The position numbers and the translations under genes were made by a program. Below the pieces are notes generated by a model. That model searched no databases. It had not been told where the DNA came from and was given only the letters and a program-made list of their open reading frames with translations. A DNA stretch of 64,000 nt from Paenibacillus radicis (ex Xue et al. 2023). Lineage in GTDB: Bacteria; Bacillota; Bacilli; Paenibacillales; NBRC-103111. Below are positions 62,401 through 64,000 of the stretch, one piece after another (positions within the stretch are counted from its first letter, which is position 1; the number at the start of each line of letters is the position of its first letter). Where the stretch lies: assembly GCF_024722015.1 (NCBI RefSeq), contig NZ_JANQBD010000012.1, positions 124,001 through 188,000 of the forward strand, in the 5' to 3' direction.

Positions 62401-62637
62401 ACCAACGGAAACTACCGATCCTGTCCATGCTTTAAAGGTGTTAATATCAATATCGTAACCATATACCCAGGAGGCGATGAGCAAACGAATAATCAGCCCC
62501 AAACCGATTATGGTCCAGCCTATCCATTTGATGCTGTCTGTATGATCTTGCTCGCAGATCAATTCCCTCCCTTTCAAATGACGGTATGTCAGGATGTACA
62601 AGCCTATAAAGAGCGCACAAATAATCCAAATTGAAAT
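59479..62637 (-). CDS. Double GT-C glycosyltransferase with PMT (GT39) domain, apparent ATT start
   Basis: Large membrane glycosyltransferase, 1052 residues. The N-terminal half (about 20-440) is a Gpi18/GT87-like GT-C module with YDIDINTFKAW and DYPPGYIYVLY. Residues about 495-605 look like a discoidin-type beta domain (ISDDGETWSPP). The C-terminal part is PMT/GT39-like, with the D-E pair near residue 634 (MYFDEIYHGR) and STHPPLGKLLISSG. The frame before TTG 62601 stays open to a TAG and encodes ISIWIICALFIGLYIL, completing the first helix. No normal start lies there, and ATT 62637 is 8 bases from GGAGG. Predicted to use a polyprenyl-phosphate sugar from the adjoining GT2. Confidence 0.85.
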   Translation of the reverse strand: MSIWIICALFIGLYILTYRHLKGRELICEQDHTDSIKWIGWTIIGLGLIIRLLIASWVYGYDIDINTFKAWTGSVVSVGPGQFYSQDMFVDYPPGYIYVLYGIGFIRSLFNLPYDSLLFLVLLKTPAIVADMLSAYLLWRLASSRLGPQAALGIAALYLFNPAVIINSAAWGQVDSVFMLSILLVFEYVIRGKLPKASVCYAIAVLIKPQALLFAPLLLCVLIRKQHLGTFLQSLGSGLLTFAVLAAPFVYHKGPFWIFSLYFSTLSSYPYASLNAYNLMSLLGGNFAPISDNVLFLSYQTWGIVLTVTLFAYAVYIYFKSKRDETQLLAIACMLVAGAFMVITKMHERYLFYSLLLALAGFIYIRDRRLLHIFAGLSLTHFINVDHVLLKSFQKSYHVAADDVVLITVSCANTALFIYLCMVVWKVVINRQIAELAVPSSTSKKNSSVPPAHPFTKAEKPCAWGRKDILLLGGLVAVYSVVAFYNLGSLQTPSTGWKATLAGEKITFQLDGKKEIERINSFSGIGDGSFLYEISDDGETWSPPLKVMSDVFKVFMWQVMPANQSGQYIRITVEKPSFTLYEIAVYEAGNETPLPIQSIRGENINPVTEEGLPLLIDEPSKAAYRSTFMNGMYFDEIYHGRTAYEHLYQIEPYESTHPPLGKLLISSGIWLFGMNPFGWRFVGTLFGIFMIPAMYVLGKRLFGKSEYAFVASFLLAVDGLHFVQSRIATIDVYGVLFIMMMFYFMYRFFRIHLFAEDWRRSRLPLALSGLFFGLGLASKWIALYAGLGAAILFFLWLFLHYREYQSAGIWLSVKHKPLKKNLEYWRQIRTVFPHRAIMTVAWCCLFFVIVPFTIYILAYVPFMMVPGPGHGLTDVVLYQKHMLDYHSNLKATHPFSSSWWQWPSMSRPVWYYGAAEIQPEQISSIAAIGNPLVWWVGFLSVLMLSFKAIQKWSWPAGFILIAFFSQYIPWMLVPRTTFLYHYFPMVPFSILAITYFYKQMKESNPSKSKLLYSYLALTAVAFIIFYPVLSGLIVDRTYAEHVLKWFPRWQFF

Positions 62638-62700
62638 GTCCTACACCTCCGCATTAGACCGGATAATTCTGTACAGCATTTCGCATCAAAGCCTGGGAGG

Positions 62701-62730
62701 AAGTGCCCGGCAATTGCAGCCCGGGCACTT
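62701..62730 (-). terminator. Hairpin downstream of the PL9 gene
   Basis: AAGTGCCCGG (62701-62710) and CCGGGCACTT (62721-62730) form a perfect 10-bp stem with a 10-base loop, 11 bases past the PL9 stop. The following minus-strand bases TTCCTCCC lack a U-tract, so termination may be partial and could let transcription enter the glycosyltransferase operon. Confidence 0.5.
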
Positions 62731-62741
62731 TACTGCTTATT

Positions 62742-64000
62742 CTAGTTCTGCGCCCCGATATCCGTTCCGCTTGGTAAACCGGATCCTTTCAAATCACTGC
62801 CAGTAACAAGCTTCAGGAAATTGCCAAGGTTCGGAGAACCGTCGGCATTACGGGTTAAGGTAGGCGTCAGACTGACAAAGTCAGCATCGCTTGCAACTAA
62901 ACCTTTGCCATTCGTGCTTGCATTGCTTTTCCACCATACATTCGTGCTTTGAATATCGGTACCACTCGTTTTATCGCTGGAAGCCCCTTTGTAGGACAAG
63001 TTGTTAGTGAACTGGTGAGTGCCTGTATCAAAGGCAAAATTGCTTTGACCGTTGCTGTAGGATGTATTATTTTTCAAAGTAATGGAGCCCGGATTGCTGT
63101 TGAAAGTAAAGCCGTGCTTTTTGTTTTGGTATGCAACCGAATTGATAACGATATGGTTGACCGAAATTTTCTCTCCACCCAGCTTATAGCCGTTGCCATC
63201 GCTGTTGCTGGTTGTACTGCCAGATGAAGTCTGTCCGTTGTGATGTGCGACGCTGTTCTTAATCGTCACTGGACCGATAGGACCTGTATCCGATTTCGTG
63301 TAAAGATCCCATCCATCATCGGTATTGTATGCGGAAATACATCCATCAAATACATTCCCGGTTCCTACCGTAAGCTTTGCTGCGAAACCATCCGCATCCT
63401 CCCCGTTATCCGGGTCGTAATTATCGTGCGAATACGTATTAATGATCTCGTTGTTGGAAGGCCATTCACTGGTTGTAGCCGTAGAAGCATATCTTCCGAG
63501 CTGAAGTCCTGTATCTCTGTTGTGATGGACATCTACGTTTTCTATACGATTATTGCTTCCTGCTACATAAATGCCATTGTCAGCGGATCCTTTTACTTCG
63601 AGCCCTTTGATAAGCCAGTAATTGCCGTTAATTTGCAGACCTCTAGCGTTGAGCGAGACATCCGATGCATTGTAAGGCTGAGACGAGAAATCCAATATTG
63701 GTTTCTCAGAGCCATAAGCAGCAATTTGTTTCCTGGCGCTTGCTGTGCCGCTGTTAGTGCGTTCAATTGTGATCTGGTTGGAGTAAGAATAGGTGCCTCC
63801 ACGCAAATAAATTGTTTCACCTGGTGCAACTTTTGTAATTGCAGATGTCAATGTTGTCGGGCTGCTGGCGGTACCCGGATTGCTGTCCAATCCGTTCGGA
63901 GCTACATAAATGCTGCCTGGAGCTGGTGTCGGTGTTGGTGTTGGTGTTGGTGTCGGTGTTGGTGTCGGTGTCGGTGTTGGTGTCGGTGTTGGTGTTGGGG
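62742..64000 (-). CDS. Secreted PL9-type pectate lyase, 5' end cut by window
   Basis: Right-handed beta-helix pectate lyase; about 419 codons visible, continuing past base 64000. From the cut end inward it has a Thr-Pro linker, then SIYVAPNGLDSNPGTASSP, GETIYLRGGTY, and the PL9 calcium/catalytic region DNYDPDNGEDADGFAAK and NTDDGWDLYTK. The signal peptide and any N-terminal domain lie outside. Because the linker is in frame with the catalytic part, the apparent ATG at 63890 is not the start. It precedes the PMT-like gene on the same strand by about 100 bases. Confidence 0.9.
   Translation of the reverse strand, partial: PTPTPTPTPTPTPTPTPTPTPTPTPAPGSIYVAPNGLDSNPGTASSPTTLTSAITKVAPGETIYLRGGTYSYSNQITIERTNSGTASARKQIAAYGSEKPILDFSSQPYNASDVSLNARGLQINGNYWLIKGLEVKGSADNGIYVAGSNNRIENVDVHHNRDTGLQLGRYASTATTSEWPSNNEIINTYSHDNYDPDNGEDADGFAAKLTVGTGNVFDGCISAYNTDDGWDLYTKSDTGPIGPVTIKNSVAHHNGQTSSGSTTSNSDGNGYKLGGEKISVNHIVINSVAYQNKKHGFTFNSNPGSITLKNNTSYSNGQSNFAFDTGTHQFTNNLSYKGASSDKTSGTDIQSTNVWWKSNASTNGKGLVASDADFVSLTPTLTRNADGSPNLGNFLKLVTGSDLKGSGLPSGTDIGAQN
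63919..64000 (-). repeat. Thr-Pro linker coding repeat of the PL9 gene
   Basis: GGTGTC and GGTGTT hexamers on the plus strand encode Thr-Pro pairs on the minus strand, leading into APGSIYVAPNG. Same kind of repeat as in the PL1 gene. Its full length runs out of the window. Confidence 0.85.

Noticed and set aside
63890..64000. ATG near 63890 as start of the PL9 gene
   Set aside because: The frame continues upstream through GSIYVAPNG and the Thr-Pro linker without a stop, so the gene extends beyond the window.

Overview
The window looks like chromosomal DNA from a Paenibacillus-type Firmicute. The evidence is the strong GGAGG ribosome binding sites, the YesM-type and large membrane-anchored AraC-type sensor-regulators, the CUT1 sugar importers encoded without ATPases, CcpA-like cre sites, and the pectate lyases with Thr-Pro linkers. 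Nearly every gene is on the minus strand. No tRNA, rRNA, CRISPR array or intact insertion sequence was seen.

Region 1 (1-32135) is a large sulfated-glycan utilisation region made of three modules. Module A (1-6985) has a YesM-like sensor kinase cut by the window edge, two permeases, a sulfatase and a binding protein, driven by two promoters with matching architecture. Module B (6990-17630) has three Gfo/Idh/MocA oxidoreductases, an Lpl-type importer, a sulfatase and a membrane AraC regulator. Module C (17767-32135) starts with an autoregulated ROK repressor and continues with an importer, a DUF4432 protein, a sulfatase that appears to start at ATT, a small Cys-rich protein, a DUF3604 protein, NagB, a second copy of the three-oxidoreductase cassette, and a ROK kinase. 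In both cassettes the middle oxidoreductase has lost the catalytic Lys and Asp of the family. Sulfatases, NagB and the kinase point to a sulfated amino-sugar-containing glycan, which I cannot identify further.

Region 2 (32888-41670) is a muropeptide recycling operon: binding protein, L-Ala-D/L-Glu epimerase (YkfB), NlpC/P60 endopeptidase (YkfC-like), beta-lactamase-fold hydrolase (AmiE-like), two permeases, HAD hydrolase and MurQ. Import is by ABC transporter rather than PTS, and no kinase that would make MurQ's phosphorylated substrate is present. An L,D-transpeptidase-fold gene lies just upstream.

Region 3 (42134-46072) has a plus-strand flavin monooxygenase/TetR pair and an A+T-rich glycosyltransferase/PIG-L deacetylase pair. 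Region 4 (46678-54855) is a GH95-like glycosidase with an Lpl-type importer and an AraC regulator.

Region 5 (55135-64000) has a PL1 and a PL9 pectate lyase, both with Thr-Pro linkers, flanking an operon for a 1052-residue double GT-C/PMT-type glycosyltransferase (apparent ATT start), a polyprenyl-phosphate glycosyltransferase and a GtrA flippase-like protein. This is a candidate dedicated O-glycosylation system for the linkers of the secreted lyases, and is the most interesting proposal here. Dispersed multi-hairpin repeats, a 40-bp tandem repeat and a long GT-rich simple-sequence tract occupy the intergenic spaces.
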